Below are positions 25,653 to 35,940 of a DNA stretch of 64,000 bases, one piece after another (position 1 is the first letter of the stretch; every line of letters starts with the position of its first letter). The notes under the pieces were generated by a model. That model ran no database searches and was not told the origin of the DNA. It saw only the letters and a list, made by a program, of their open reading frames with translations. The stretch covers positions 203,286 through 267,285 of the forward strand of contig NZ_SMCR01000005.1 of NCBI RefSeq assembly GCF_004343195.1, in the 5' to 3' direction. Made by a program: the position numbers and the translations under genes. The DNA comes from Biostraticola tofi. Lineage in GTDB: Bacteria > Pseudomonadota > Gammaproteobacteria > Enterobacterales > Enterobacteriaceae.

Positions 25653-26867
25653 ATGTCCGGAAACCCTGCTTCGCCGCCCGCCAGCGGGTGGCGTCTTACG
25701 TTAAAAATCCTGTCGGTAGTGGTATTCAATTTCGTCAATTATCTGTCCATCGGCCTGCCGTTGGCGGTGCTGCCCGGTTATGTACATGAGCATTTGGGCT
25801 ACAGCGCATTCTGGGCCGGCCTGGTCATCAGCCTGCAATACCTGGCTACGCTCACCAGCCGGCCTTGGGCGGGGCGTTATGCCGATCGGGTCGGGCCCAA
25901 GCGGATTGTGGTGCTGGGCCTTATCGGCTGCCTGCTGAGCGGCATTTTTTATCTGCTTTCAGTGTGGACCGAAGCCTGGCCGGTCTGCACGCTGGTGCTA
26001 TTGTGCGCCGGGCGAGTGATCCTCGGCATCGGGCAGAGCTTTGTCGGTACCGGTGCGACCCTCTGGGGCGTAGGCATGGTGGGATCGCTGCATATCGGTC
26101 GGGTGATATCCTGGAATGGCGTGGCCAGCTATGGGGCGCTGGCGATTGGCGCGCCGCTCGGCGTTTGGCTAAGCGGGATCGGCGGATTGAGCCTGCTGTC
26201 AGGGGTTATCATCGCCATCTGTTTTCTGGCGATGCTGTCGGCGCAGATCAAGCCTAAAGTCAAAACCGCCACCGGCAAGCAACTGTCGTTCAAGGCGGTG
26301 GTCGGCAAAATCTGGCGTTATGGACTGGTGCTGGCTTTGGCATCGGGCGGTTTTGGCGTGATTGCCACTTTTATCACCCTGTTTTATAACGAAAAAGGCT
26401 GGAGTGGCGCCGCCTTTGCGCTGACACTGTTCAGTGCGGCGTTTGTCTGTACCCGCCTGTTGTTCCCCAATAGCATCAATCGCTATGGCGGACTGCGGGT
26501 GGCGCTAGTGTGTTTTACCGTGGAAATGATCGGTCTGCTGATGGTGTGGCAGTCGGCTCTGCCGTTGATGGCGGAACTGGGAGCGATGCTGACCGGAGCC
26601 GGTTTCTCTCTGGTGTTCCCGGCACTGGGGGTGGTGGCGATGAAAGAAGTGCCGCCGCAAAATCAGGGTAGCGCCCTGGCCACGTTTACCGCCTTTATGG
26701 ACTTGTCGCTGGGAGTAGTTGGGCCGCTGGCAGGCGTATTGATGACCTACGCCGGCGTGTCTTCCATCTATCTGGCGGCCGCTCTGCTGCTGCTGCTGGC
26801 GATGGCAATGACACTGGGACTCAGGCGTCGGGTATTAAGGAATATGGCCTCTGACCAGAGCCAATAA
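25653..26867 (+). CDS. yhhS: MFS transporter YhhS
   Basis: A 404-residue inner-membrane major facilitator. About twelve hydrophobic segments, with the loop motif GRYADRVGPKRIVV after helix 2 and GRVISWNGVASYGALAIGAPLG in helix 5. Close in sequence and length to E. coli YhhS (405), whose substrate is not settled, although arabinose export has been reported. I chose the ATG at 25653 by alignment with that protein; an upstream in-frame ATG at 25596 adds 19 poorly conserved residues. It is convergent with dcrB, as in E. coli, with a repeat-rich gap between. Confidence 0.9.
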   Translation: MSGNPASPPASGWRLTLKILSVVVFNFVNYLSIGLPLAVLPGYVHEHLGYSAFWAGLVISLQYLATLTSRPWAGRYADRVGPKRIVVLGLIGCLLSGIFYLLSVWTEAWPVCTLVLLCAGRVILGIGQSFVGTGATLWGVGMVGSLHIGRVISWNGVASYGALAIGAPLGVWLSGIGGLSLLSGVIIAICFLAMLSAQIKPKVKTATGKQLSFKAVVGKIWRYGLVLALASGGFGVIATFITLFYNEKGWSGAAFALTLFSAAFVCTRLLFPNSINRYGGLRVALVCFTVEMIGLLMVWQSALPLMAELGAMLTGAGFSLVFPALGVVAMKEVPPQNQGSALATFTAFMDLSLGVVGPLAGVLMTYAGVSSIYLAAALLLLLAMAMTLGLRRRVLRNMASDQSQ

Positions 26868-26920
26868 GCGGTGTTGAAGGGATGTTACCGGGCAGGAGTG
26901 GCTGCTTACTCTATCTCGAT

Positions 26921-27000
26921 CTCGGGCTGTCGCCGGGGCTGCGGGGCTGTCGCCGAGATTGCCGGACCGCCGCCGGGATTGCCGGGTTCTCGCCGGGGCT
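26921..27000. repeat. Four imperfect 20-bp tandem repeats
   Basis: Units at 26921, 26941, 26961 and 26981 share a core of CGCCG(G/A)G(G/A)(C/T)T in strict 20-bp register. GC-rich, in the gap between convergent yhhS and dcrB. Confidence 0.75.
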
Positions 27001-27022
27001 GTAGCCCGGTTTCACGACTGTC

Positions 27023-27047
27023 GCCGGGGTCAGGCCTGGACCCCGGC
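27023..27047. terminator. GC-rich hairpin between yhhS and dcrB
   Basis: A perfect 9-bp stem (GCCGGGGTC and GACCCCGGC) with a 7-nt loop between convergent genes. No T-run, so terminator function is inferred from position and stability only. Confidence 0.4.
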
Positions 27048-27069
27048 GCCGCATGGTGAAGGGGAAACT

Positions 27070-27621
27070 TTACTTGATGTTCACCGTGTTGATGATGGTT
27101 TCAGCCGCTGATTGGGCGGTTTGCTGATTGTCCGCGGGCAGGGTTATCTGCATGGTCAGCAGGTGCTCCGCTACTTTGCCGATAACCACCGATGAATAGG
27201 CCTGCTTGCCGCCGCTGGAAATAATGCTGTCCAACTGCTGGAGAGGTTGGCCATTGGCGGTAATGGCTTTGTTGGTAATGACCTGCAGATCAGGATCTCG
27301 GGCCCGTTGCTGATCTTCCAATCGCTGTGCCAGGACGTCCAGTCCTTCGGTCGTATTGTCGCCCAGAATGACAATCACCGCTTTGCGGCCTGACTCATCA
27401 GCGTAGACATGCATATTATTGGCTTGCGTTCCCACTTTACCGCTTTGATCCGCCATGTCGGCAGGCAGCGAGAAAGCCAGTTTGCCATCCAGCAGGGTGA
27501 CATTCTGCGTGGCCTGCGCCGCGCCGGACGTGTTGCCGCTGCCTTTACTGTCGCTATTGTCACAACCCGCCAGACCGAGAACCAGCATACCGATACCCAA
27601 ATACTTAGCTACATTACGCAT
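27070..27621 (-). CDS. dcrB: DcrB lipoprotein
   Basis: A 183-residue envelope protein required in E. coli for infection by phages C1 and C6, with links to lipoprotein maturation and envelope integrity. The lipobox LVLGLAGC indicates processing at Cys20. The body is aligned end to end: [75 protein letters not shown]. The gene and its minus-strand orientation before yhhQ match the E. coli order. The spacing to yhhQ is about 280 bp, so it may have its own promoter. Confidence 0.95.
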   Translation of the reverse strand: MRNVAKYLGIGMLVLGLAGCDNSDSKGSGNTSGAAQATQNVTLLDGKLAFSLPADMADQSGKVGTQANNMHVYADESGRKAVIVILGDNTTEGLDVLAQRLEDQQRARDPDLQVITNKAITANGQPLQQLDSIISSGGKQAYSSVVIGKVAEHLLTMQITLPADNQQTAQSAAETIINTVNIK

Positions 27622-27837
27622 AGGCTTCCTTAATTACTCCATCATATTCAACCGGCTTGCGGTCATGAAATCCTGAGGGCACACAGGATACGCCACCGCA
27701 TTCGTCCCCGCCCGACACTGGACCGTCAGTTTTTCCTGTGCGCCATTTCCCTCAAACAATAGCACCATCCCGACGGGGTCGCGTATGTTTAGCTCCAGGC
27801 TGTGATATGGACAGGCAAGTTGCCGCCGTCAACAGTT

Positions 27838-27864
27838 CAGGCAACAGCGCAAAGCCGTTGCCTG
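27838..27864 (-). terminator. Hairpin after yhhQ
   Basis: CAGGCAAC and GTTGCCTG pair around an 11-nt loop, about 35 bp past the yhhQ stop. No T-run follows. Confidence 0.35.
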
Positions 27865-27898
27865 TGTCGCTGCGGTAAAGCATAGCGGATTCGTCCAA

Positions 27899-28564
27899 TT
27901 AACTCAGCCGGAGAAATCCGCTATTGCCGCCAGTGCTGATACGCTTAAGCATGAAATTGAGCAACATGCCGTACAGAGGTAAAAAGAAAATGAGACTTAT
28001 CATCAATTTAAAGCTGTAATCCACCAGCGCTATCTCCATCCAGTGGGCTGCCATAAAAGGATCCGGGCTGTGGTAAAAAGCGATAAAGAAGAACGCCAGC
28101 GTGTCGCTGATATTGCCGAACAGGGTGGAAACCGTGGGCGCGACCCACCAGCGATGTCCGCGGCGCAATCGGTTGAAGACGTGTACGTCCAGAATCTGGC
28201 CCAGGGCATACGCCATAAAGCTGGCGCAGGCGATACGGGCGACGAACAGATTGAACACGGTGAGGGCGGCGAACCCCTGCCACTGTCCCTGGTAAAATAA
28301 TGACGAGATAATGTAAGACACCAACAGAGCCGGCACCATCACCGTCAGAATAATCCGTCGGGCTAGTTGCGCGCCGAAAATACGCACTGTCAGATCGGTC
28401 GCCAGGAATATAAACGGAAAGCTGAAGGCGCCCCAGGTGGTTTTCAGGCCGAAGACCAGTAGCGGCAGCTGCACCAGGTAGTTACTGGAGGTAATGATAA
28501 TGACGTGAAACAGTGCCAGCCATAGCAGCGCATATCGCCGCTGGCGGGGAGTTAAATCAAACAT
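27899..28564 (-). CDS. yhhQ: Queuosine precursor transporter
   Basis: A 221-residue inner-membrane protein of the vitamin uptake-like family that imports 7-cyano-7-deazaguanine (preQ0) for queuosine synthesis. Five or six hydrophobic segments. The sequence follows E. coli YhhQ closely: LFHVIIITSSNYLVQLPLLV, TTWGAFSFPFIFLATDLTVR, FMAYALGQILDVHVFNRLRR and STLFGNISDTLAFFFIAFYH. It is divergent from tusA, as in E. coli; both genes serve tRNA wobble-base modification. Confidence 0.95.
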   Translation of the reverse strand: MFDLTPRQRRYALLWLALFHVIIITSSNYLVQLPLLVFGLKTTWGAFSFPFIFLATDLTVRIFGAQLARRIILTVMVPALLVSYIISSLFYQGQWQGFAALTVFNLFVARIACASFMAYALGQILDVHVFNRLRRGHRWWVAPTVSTLFGNISDTLAFFFIAFYHSPDPFMAAHWMEIALVDYSFKLMISLIFFLPLYGMLLNFMLKRISTGGNSGFLRLS

Positions 28565-28754
28565 AATGTGCCTTTTTAGTGAATGGGGTGAGGGAACCCA
28601 GGATTTTTTTGCTGGTTTTTTCGACCGCGGCGCGCATCATACGCGTTTAGCCGCTATTTGCAAACAACGTCGAGTGTAGCGCGAATCGGCGATGGTTTGC
28701 ACTCGCCTCTCGCTCGGGTAAACTGGCCAGGTGTTTTCTATGACTGGAAATGTT

Positions 28755-29000
28755 ATGTCAGATGTATTTACAGGCGCGGATAACCAGCTGGATGCCCGTG
28801 GCCTGCGTTGCCCGGAGCCAGTGATGATGGTGCGTAAAACTATCCGTGCAATGCAGGATGGCCAGACGCTGTTGATTCTGGCCGATGATCCGGCGACTAC
28901 CCGAGATATCCCCGGATTCTGCCGCTATATGGATCATACCCTGCTGGCCCATGATACCGATGGCCTTCCCTATCGTTACCTGCTGCGTAAGGGTACCTAA
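28755..29000 (+). CDS. tusA: Sulfur carrier protein TusA
   Basis: A small cytoplasmic sulfur carrier that accepts persulfide from IscS and passes it through TusBCD/TusE to MnmA for 2-thiouridine in tRNA. The 81-residue length equals that of E. coli. The active cysteine is in [17 protein letters not shown] (Cys19). [16 protein letters not shown] and the C-terminal [13 protein letters not shown] are also conserved. I used the ATG at 28755 by family alignment; an upstream in-frame ATG at 28731 is less likely. In E. coli zntA lies next to it; here yhhN follows directly. Confidence 0.95.
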   Translation: MSDVFTGADNQLDARGLRCPEPVMMVRKTIRAMQDGQTLLILADDPATTRDIPGFCRYMDHTLLAHDTDGLPYRYLLRKGT

Positions 29001-29020
29001 AGCTCGGCGTCTGCCCCCTT

Positions 29021-29647
29021 TCACAGATAGAGCGAACGCACAATGATAAAGTGCCCGGCAAAATAGCAGGCGGCGGTTATAGCGCGCGACGCGTGGAAGG
29101 GATATCGATAGTGGCTGATAAGCCAACTGATGGCGGCAAGCAGCAGTAGCGAGCTGCCCGTCAGCAGTGAAAAACTGTAGTCGGTGCTGCGCATGAAATA
29201 GTGTTCGCCGGCTATCCATACCATCAGCAGCGTCATGCCGATATAGGTGCACACCGGCCAGCGCAGTTCTTCCAGCCGCGACCAGAGGACGCCGATAAGC
29301 GCCGCGCCAATCAACAGCAGCACCAGCGGCAGCGGCCAGAACACCGAAAGCGTCATCTGGGTGGCGAAACCGATGGTATAAAGCAGATGGCACAAGAAAA
29401 AGGCGCCGATGGCATACATCAGCCGAGCGGTAGGCAGCAGCAGCAGGGCATCGCCGGCCAGGGTTGCCAGAAGACCCAGCACGACAAGATAACCGGTCGG
29501 GGTCAGCACCGGCGCCTGCCAGGCCAGGCCAATCAGCAGCAGTAGGGTGACCGGTTTGAAAAGCCAGCGTTGCCAGACCGGGCCGCGATAAGCAGCGTCG
29601 ACAAACAGCCATCCGGAAAACAGTACTGCGATAAATGACCAAAGCAT
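29021..29647 (-). CDS. yhhN: YhhN/TMEM86 lysoplasmalogenase-family membrane protein
   Basis: A 208-residue inner-membrane protein with about eight hydrophobic segments and conserved acidic residues in [11 protein letters not shown]. Its family includes the eukaryotic TMEM86 lysoplasmalogenases; the bacterial substrate is not established. Same length as E. coli YhhN, with [25 protein letters not shown] at the start and [15 protein letters not shown] at the end. I used the ATG at 29647, preceded by AAAGGA; an ATG five codons earlier is less well placed. Confidence 0.93.
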   Translation of the reverse strand: MLWSFIAVLFSGWLFVDAAYRGPVWQRWLFKPVTLLLLIGLAWQAPVLTPTGYLVVLGLLATLAGDALLLLPTARLMYAIGAFFLCHLLYTIGFATQMTLSVFWPLPLVLLLIGAALIGVLWSRLEELRWPVCTYIGMTLLMVWIAGEHYFMRSTDYSFSLLTGSSLLLLAAISWLISHYRYPFHASRAITAACYFAGHFIIVRSLYL

Positions 29648-29814
29648 GGGCGATCCTTTCATAAATCAAATCTGGTTGGTATTAAGTGTAGGGTTCGATG
29701 CCCTCTTCAACAAGAAACGGCCTGGTGATGCGCCGCATCTGGCTTCGTGCTATGTTAGCGCCAGTTTTTTGCCATTGTGAAAGGCTTGTGTGAGTAGGTG
29801 GAGAATGTCTGAGT

Positions 29815-30138
29815 ATGAGTAGCGAACAACCCCTGTATCGAATCCAGTTTATCAATAATGGAAAAAATTATCAGTTGTACGTACGTGAATTGAGCCAAAG
29901 CGCCATGTTCGGTTTTATTGAAATCGGCGATTTCGTGTTCGACAGCCACAGTACACTACTGGTAGATCCGACCGAAGAAAAGCTAAAGACCGAATTCAGC
30001 GGCGTGAACCGCAGCTACATCCCTCTGCAGGCGGTGATCCGCATTGACGTGGTGACTGAAAAGGGAACCTCCAGGATTACAGCGTTGGGTGATAATGTTA
30101 CGGCCTTCCCCTATCCTGCGGGTAAAAAACCCAACTAA
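29815..30138 (+). CDS. DUF1820 family protein
   Basis: A 107-residue cytoplasmic protein of the DUF1820 family, known mostly from gammaproteobacteria such as Pseudomonas. Typical features are LYRIQFINNGKNYQLYVREL, then MFGFIEIGDFVF, VDPTEEKLKTEFSGV and SYIPLQAVIRIDVV. No function is established. It occupies the place where E. coli has yhhM (DUF2500), between yhhN and yhhL. The plain hydrophilic sequence has no signal peptide or membrane segment. Confidence 0.85.
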   Translation: MSSEQPLYRIQFINNGKNYQLYVRELSQSAMFGFIEIGDFVFDSHSTLLVDPTEEKLKTEFSGVNRSYIPLQAVIRIDVVTEKGTSRITALGDNVTAFPYPAGKKPN

Positions 30139-30162
30139 CCGCCGGCAGCCTGGCGAAACCGC

Positions 30163-30450
30163 CTACTGCCTGCCCCGAGGTGGTTTGCGGGCCTGCTGTT
30201 TCTTCTGCCAGGCCAGCATTTCAAACACGCCGAATAAAAATACCCGCGTCTGGAAAGCCGTGCTGAGCTTCGGTTCATCCTTGGTCAGGGTAGCCTTGAG
30301 CAGGGTAAGCTGCAGGCCGTGCATCATCACCATAAAGATCATCGCCACGTTCATGAAATATTTCAGCGGGCTCGGAAAGGGGTGGATAAGGTTAAACAGC
30401 AGGAAGCCCCATACCATCAGCATGACAAGGCGGCCAATATTAATCCCCAT
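30163..30450 (-). CDS. yhhL: DUF1145 family inner-membrane protein YhhL
   Basis: A 95-residue protein with two hydrophobic segments (VMLMVWGFLLFNLIHPFP and YFMNVAMIFMVMMHGLQLTLL), followed by a charged tail. The family is DUF1145, with no known reaction. The ATG at 30450 lies inside the end of rsmD, overlapping it by 11 bp, with GGAG at the right distance, so the two are translationally coupled. The same pair occurs in E. coli. A longer open frame upstream (to 30636) merely runs through rsmD in another phase. Confidence 0.9.
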   Translation of the reverse strand: MGINIGRLVMLMVWGFLLFNLIHPFPSPLKYFMNVAMIFMVMMHGLQLTLLKATLTKDEPKLSTAFQTRVFLFGVFEMLAWQKKQQARKPPRGRQ

Positions 30451-31045
30451 GATAGTGCTCCTCTGGCAGGGGGCTGCGGATATAGAGTCGATAGGCAACC
30501 TGGCCGGCGGTTTTTTCCCGGTGCAGATGCCAGTGAGGCGGTATCGCCAGGGCGGCATTTTCGGTTTCCGTCTCAAGGTAAATCCAGGCTGACGGCGCCA
30601 GGCGATGATGCTGTTCCAACCTGGCGATGGTCTCATCCGTCATACCCTGGCGAAAAGGCGGATCGATAAACACCAGATCATACGCCGGTCCAGGCTGGCC
30701 CAGCCACTGCAACGTATCAGCCGTGATGACGCTGCCCTGAGCTGCATTGAGCAGTTGCAGATTCCGCGACAGGGTGGCCGCAACCGCCCGATCGCGTTCA
30801 ACCAGCGTCACTTCTGCGGCATGGCGGGAAAGCGCTTCCAGTCCCAATGCGCCACTGCCGGCAAAACAGTCCAGGCAGCGGGTGCCCTGAATCATCGGTG
30901 CCAGCCAGTTAAACAGGGTTTCGCGAACCCGATCTGTCGTCGGCCGCAAGCCGGGACTGTCCGGTACCGGGAGTTTCCTCCCGCGCCATTGACCGCCGAT
31001 AATGCGGATCTGTCCTGCCGGGCGGGATGAAGTATTTTTCGCCAT
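30440..31045 (-). CDS. rsmD: 16S rRNA (guanine-966-N2)-methyltransferase
   Basis: RsmD methylates G966 in the assembled 30S subunit using SAM. The 201 residues have the standard layout: IRIIGGQWRGRKLPVPDSPG with TTDRVRETLFNWL, the SAM-binding loop CLDCFAGSGALGLEALSR, and the catalytic DPPF motif (LVFIDPPFRQG). It is divergent from ftsY with about 245 bp between, and overlaps yhhL downstream; both are as in E. coli. Confidence 0.96.
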   Translation of the reverse strand: MAKNTSSRPAGQIRIIGGQWRGRKLPVPDSPGLRPTTDRVRETLFNWLAPMIQGTRCLDCFAGSGALGLEALSRHAAEVTLVERDRAVAATLSRNLQLLNAAQGSVITADTLQWLGQPGPAYDLVFIDPPFRQGMTDETIARLEQHHRLAPSAWIYLETETENAALAIPPHWHLHREKTAGQVAYRLYIRSPLPEEHYHGD

Positions 31046-31290
31046 AGTGTCGTCTTTAACTTGCCAATGTCATTAAAAAACCAGAATTTCAGGGTCTGGC
31101 GGCTATTCTACCGGGGCCGCGGGCTTGGGGAAACGTTAATCGGCAACTGTTTCTTATTGCCGGCCAAGCTTGCCCGCTGCGAGAAATCCTCATCCCGCAC
31201 GTGTTGCACATCAGCTAAAGTGGTAAACTACCAGGTTTATCAGTCATATTATTAATCCGCCATGGTTTACGGCGAGGAGTGTAGTCGCAA

Positions 31291-33039
31291 ATGGCAAAAG
31301 AGAAAAAACGCGGTTTCTTTTCCTGGTTGGGTTTCAACCGTCAGGAAGACGGCCAGAAGCCGGAGGAAGAAGCCCGTAAGGATGGAGAGCAACAGCCTGA
31401 ACAGGCCCCGCATCCGGATGCGGCGTCACTGCCGGCAGAGGATCGCCGCAAGGATGCCGCTCCCGGCGTTGACGCCGGTAGCGAACCGGACTCCTCCGTC
31501 TCGTCTGAAGAGGCCGCTCGTCTGACCTCCGGGGATATTGTCAAAACGACTGAGCAACTGGCTGCCAGCCAGGCTGATGCTGCCCGCAAGCCCGACGCCG
31601 AAGAAGCCAAGGGTGCCGTCAGGCGCCGGGTATCACCCAGTTTTACCGATGTTACCGGTCTTGGCGGCGATGCCGACAGCATCGCCAGCGCCGGACAGGC
31701 CACCACAAAACCCACGCTGCCGCCGAGCTTTACCCAACTGACCGGCCAACCGGCTCCTGAAGCGCCTGCCATCCCGCCCAGTCCGGAACCGACACCAGAA
31801 GCGCCTACCATCCCGGCCAGTCAGGAATCGGCTGCTGACGATGCGGCGACAGCGTCCAGCCAACTGCCTGAGCCGGACAAGATGTTTACTTCAGTCAGCG
31901 CTGCCTCAGACGGCGTTGTTGATGTTGATGAACGGGATCTGGCTCAACTGGCGCTGGCAGAGGATGTACGTCCGGATGATGCCGAAGAAGGCGTTCAAAG
32001 CGATGAGCCCGCGCAATCAGGGCAGCGTATCGCCGCAGAGGATACCCTCTCGCTGGGACTGACCCCTGAAGGCCTGCTGCCGGCCGATATGCCGGCTACC
32101 GAACAGCACCGACCCGCGCGGGAAGGTTTCTTCGCGCGGCTGAAACGGAGCCTGATCAAGACCAGACAAAATCTGGGTTCCGGATTTATCGGATTGTTTC
32201 GTGGTAAGAAAATCGACGATGATCTGTTCGAGGAACTTGAAGAACAATTGCTGATTGCCGATGTGGGTGTCGAAACCACGCGCAAGATCATCGACGGACT
32301 GATTGAACATGCCGATCGACGCCAGCTAAAAGAGGCTGATGCCCTGTATGGCAAGCTGAAGGAAGAAATGGCGACTATTCTCGCCAAAGTCGATGCGCCT
32401 CTGGATGTCAGCGGCAAAAAGCCTTTCGTTATCCTGATGGTTGGTGTGAACGGCGTGGGTAAAACCACCACCATCGGCAAACTGGCCCGCCAGTACCAGG
32501 CTGAAGGCAAGACGGTCATGCTGGCGGCGGGGGATACCTTCCGTGCCGCAGCGGTAGAGCAATTGCAGGTATGGGGCCAGCGTAACCAGATTCCGGTGGT
32601 GGCTCAGCATACCGGTGCCGATTCCGCCTCGGTGATTTTCGACGCTATCCAGGCCGCCAAGGCGCGCGGCGCAGACGTACTGATTGCCGATACCGCCGGT
32701 CGCCTGCAGAATAAAAGCCATCTGATGGAAGAGCTGAAGAAAATCGTCCGGGTAATGAAAAAACTGGATGTGGATGCTCCCCATGAGGTTATGTTGACTC
32801 TGGATGCCAGCACCGGCCAGAATGCGGTCAGCCAGGCCAGGCTGTTCAATGAGACGGTAGGCCTGACCGGCATCACCCTGACCAAGCTCGATGGTACCGC
32901 CAAGGGCGGGGTGATTTTCTCCATCGCCGATCAGTTCGCTATTCCCATTCGCTATATTGGGGTAGGTGAAGGGATTGAAGATTTGCGGCCGTTTAAAGCG
33001 GACGACTTTATTGAGGCACTTTTTGCCCGAGAGGATTAA
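31291..33039 (+). CDS. ftsY: Signal recognition particle receptor
   Basis: The GTPase receptor for the SRP, which delivers nascent membrane proteins to the Sec translocon. At 582 residues it is longer than E. coli FtsY (497). The N-terminal A domain (residues about 1-270) is acidic and repeat-like, with runs such as PEAPAIPPSPEPTPEAPTIP. The NG domain follows: helical N, then G1 GVNGVGKTTTIGKLA (about 385), DTFRAAAVEQLQ, DTAGRLQ (about 466) and TKLDGTAKGG. GGAG lies nine bases upstream of the start. It is followed after five bases by ftsE, the conserved ftsYEX arrangement. Confidence 0.97.
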   Translation: MAKEKKRGFFSWLGFNRQEDGQKPEEEARKDGEQQPEQAPHPDAASLPAEDRRKDAAPGVDAGSEPDSSVSSEEAARLTSGDIVKTTEQLAASQADAARKPDAEEAKGAVRRRVSPSFTDVTGLGGDADSIASAGQATTKPTLPPSFTQLTGQPAPEAPAIPPSPEPTPEAPTIPASQESAADDAATASSQLPEPDKMFTSVSAASDGVVDVDERDLAQLALAEDVRPDDAEEGVQSDEPAQSGQRIAAEDTLSLGLTPEGLLPADMPATEQHRPAREGFFARLKRSLIKTRQNLGSGFIGLFRGKKIDDDLFEELEEQLLIADVGVETTRKIIDGLIEHADRRQLKEADALYGKLKEEMATILAKVDAPLDVSGKKPFVILMVGVNGVGKTTTIGKLARQYQAEGKTVMLAAGDTFRAAAVEQLQVWGQRNQIPVVAQHTGADSASVIFDAIQAAKARGADVLIADTAGRLQNKSHLMEELKKIVRVMKKLDVDAPHEVMLTLDASTGQNAVSQARLFNETVGLTGITLTKLDGTAKGGVIFSIADQFAIPIRYIGVGEGIEDLRPFKADDFIEALFARED

Positions 33040-33044
33040 TACGG

Positions 33045-33713
33045 ATGATTCGCTTTGAAAAAGTCAGTAAAGCTTATTTAGGCGGACGACAAGCGCTTCA
33101 GGGGGTGGATTTCCATCTCCGTCCGGCCGAGATGGCATTTCTGACCGGCCATTCAGGCGCTGGTAAAAGTACATTGCTGAAACTGATATGCGGTATAGAA
33201 CGCCCGAGCGCCGGCCATATTCTGTTTGGCGGACATGACGTCAGTCGGCTGAAAAACAGTGAAGTCCCGTTCCTGCGGCGGCAGATCGGCATGATCTTCC
33301 AGGATCATCATCTGCTGCTTGACCGCACGGTATACGATAACGTGGCGATGCCGCTGATTATCTCCGGGTCCAGTCCCGAAGACATCCGTCGCAGGGTCAG
33401 TGCGGCGCTCGATAAAGTCGGCCTGCTGGATAAAGCGCGCAATTTTCCGGTACAGCTATCCGGTGGCGAGCAGCAACGGGTAGGGATTGCCCGCGCGGTG
33501 GTCAATAAACCGGCGGTGCTGCTGGCTGACGAACCGACCGGTAACCTGGATGATGCCTTGTCTGAGGGTATCCTGCGTCTTTTTGAAGAGTTCAACCGTG
33601 TTGGCGTTACGGTGTTGATGGCGACCCATGACAGCGGTCTGATTGCCCGGCGGCGTTATCGTATTCTGACACTCAATCAGGGAAGGATGGCCGGGGGAGT
33701 CGATGGCGAATAA
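33045..33713 (+). CDS. ftsE: Cell division ATP-binding protein FtsE
   Basis: The ATPase of the FtsEX complex at the division site, which activates peptidoglycan amidases through EnvC in E. coli. The 222 residues include Walker [14 protein letters not shown], the ABC signature [14 protein letters not shown], and Walker [12 protein letters not shown]. Both length and sequence match E. coli FtsE. The reading frame overlaps ftsX by 11 bp, so the two subunits are translationally coupled. The upstream gap to ftsY is 5 bp. Confidence 0.97.
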   Translation: MIRFEKVSKAYLGGRQALQGVDFHLRPAEMAFLTGHSGAGKSTLLKLICGIERPSAGHILFGGHDVSRLKNSEVPFLRRQIGMIFQDHHLLLDRTVYDNVAMPLIISGSSPEDIRRRVSAALDKVGLLDKARNFPVQLSGGEQQRVGIARAVVNKPAVLLADEPTGNLDDALSEGILRLFEEFNRVGVTVLMATHDSGLIARRRYRILTLNQGRMAGGVDGE

Positions 33714-34704
33714 ACTGAATAAACCTAACAGGTCCGGTAAGGCTGCCCGGCCCGGCGGCACCCCGAAAATGGATAAAGCCAAAGCGTTGCGCGGCGGTTG
33801 GCGCGAGCAGTGGCGTTACGCCTGGATAAGCGCTCTGGCGGATATGTGGCGTCAGCCGCTGGCCACTTTGCTGACTGTTATGGTCATTGCAATTTCATTA
33901 ACCTTGCCGAGTTTATGCTATCTGGCATGGAAAAATGTCAGTCAGGCGGCTGACCAGTGGTATCCAACCCCTCAGCTGACGCTGTATCTCGATAAAGCGC
34001 TGGACGATAACGCCGCCCAGCAGGTTATCGATGCGCTGAAGCAGGAAGACGGGGTCGACAAGGTCAACTACCTTTCCCGCGACGAGGCGATGGGTGAATT
34101 CCGCAACTGGTCAGGCTTTGGCGGCGCGTTGGATATGCTGGAAGAAAACCCGCTGCCGGCGGTTGCCATCATCACGCCGAAGATGAACTTCCAGAGCGCG
34201 GATACCCTGAACACTCTTCGTGCTCGGGTGGCTGCCGTTAAAGGTGTGGATGAAGTGCGGATGGACGACAGCTGGTTTGCCCGTCTGGCGGCGCTGACCA
34301 ACCTGGTCGGTCAGGTTTCGGCAATGATTGGCCTGTTGATGATCGTTGCGGTGTTTCTGGTTATCGGCAACAGCATCCGCTCCAGTATTTTCAGCCGTCG
34401 GGATACCATCAACGTCATGAAGTTGATTGGCGCCACTGATGGATTTATTCTACGTCCTTTCCTGAACGGCGGGGCTATGCTGGGGCTTGGCGGCGCGATA
34501 TTATCGCTGTGTTTATCCGGTGCGCTGATGTGGAAGCTTGAAGCGGTAGTGACCAGCGTCGCCTCGGTTTTCGGCACCGTATTTGTCCTGAGAGGCCTCA
34601 GCTGGGACGAAGCGCTGCTGCTGCTGCTGGTAGCGGCCATGATCGGTTGGATCGCGGCATGGCTGGCGACGGTACAACATTTACGTCGCTTTACACCTCA
34701 GTAA
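33703..34704 (+). CDS. ftsX: Cell division membrane protein FtsX
   Basis: The membrane partner of FtsE. 333 residues with a polar cytoplasmic N-terminus, one membrane segment (around [20 protein letters not shown]), a periplasmic domain of about 100 residues and three C-terminal segments, ending in [14 protein letters not shown]. It relays cytoplasmic ATP hydrolysis to periplasmic amidase activators. The N-terminus is rich in Lys, Arg and Pro and somewhat variable across the family. The start ATG overlaps the end of ftsE. The next gene, rpoH, has a 161-bp gap and its own promoters. Confidence 0.96.
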   Translation: MANKLNKPNRSGKAARPGGTPKMDKAKALRGGWREQWRYAWISALADMWRQPLATLLTVMVIAISLTLPSLCYLAWKNVSQAADQWYPTPQLTLYLDKALDDNAAQQVIDALKQEDGVDKVNYLSRDEAMGEFRNWSGFGGALDMLEENPLPAVAIITPKMNFQSADTLNTLRARVAAVKGVDEVRMDDSWFARLAALTNLVGQVSAMIGLLMIVAVFLVIGNSIRSSIFSRRDTINVMKLIGATDGFILRPFLNGGAMLGLGGAILSLCLSGALMWKLEAVVTSVASVFGTVFVLRGLSWDEALLLLLVAAMIGWIAAWLATVQHLRRFTPQ

Positions 34705-34865
34705 CACAAAATTTGATATACTGTTCGCAGAGATATAATGACCGTAGGTATCGAACTAACCTTCGCTGATTCGGTCTTATTATCTGCTGTTTGATTTGGA
34801 TGACCCATCCCTGATGACGGGCTTTTTGATTAGATGGCAATAGTGAATTTATCGAGAGGTCTTGA

Positions 34866-35723
<858 letters not shown>

Positions 35724-35737
35724 CCTTTTCAACCACT

Positions 35738-35781
35738 CTTACCGGCAGCTCGGCTATATTGGCTGTCGGTAAGGGCTTTTT
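35738..35781 (+). terminator. Rho-independent terminator of rpoH
   Basis: CTTACCGGCAGC (35738-35749) pairs with GCTGTCGGTAAG (35762-35773) in a 12-bp stem with one G-T wobble and a 12-nt loop, followed by GGCTTTTT. Confidence 0.9.
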
Positions 35782-35940
35782 CGTCGTCCGCAACACACTT
35801 TTCTGGTACGTCTGTGCAGTCATTTGCGCATTCAGCTGCACTGATCTCCCGGCCTACCTGCGCAGTCATCTTTCACCACCATTCAGCCTTGTTTTGCCAT
35901 GGCTGCGCACTTATTATGCTAAGCCTGCGCCATGAACGGC

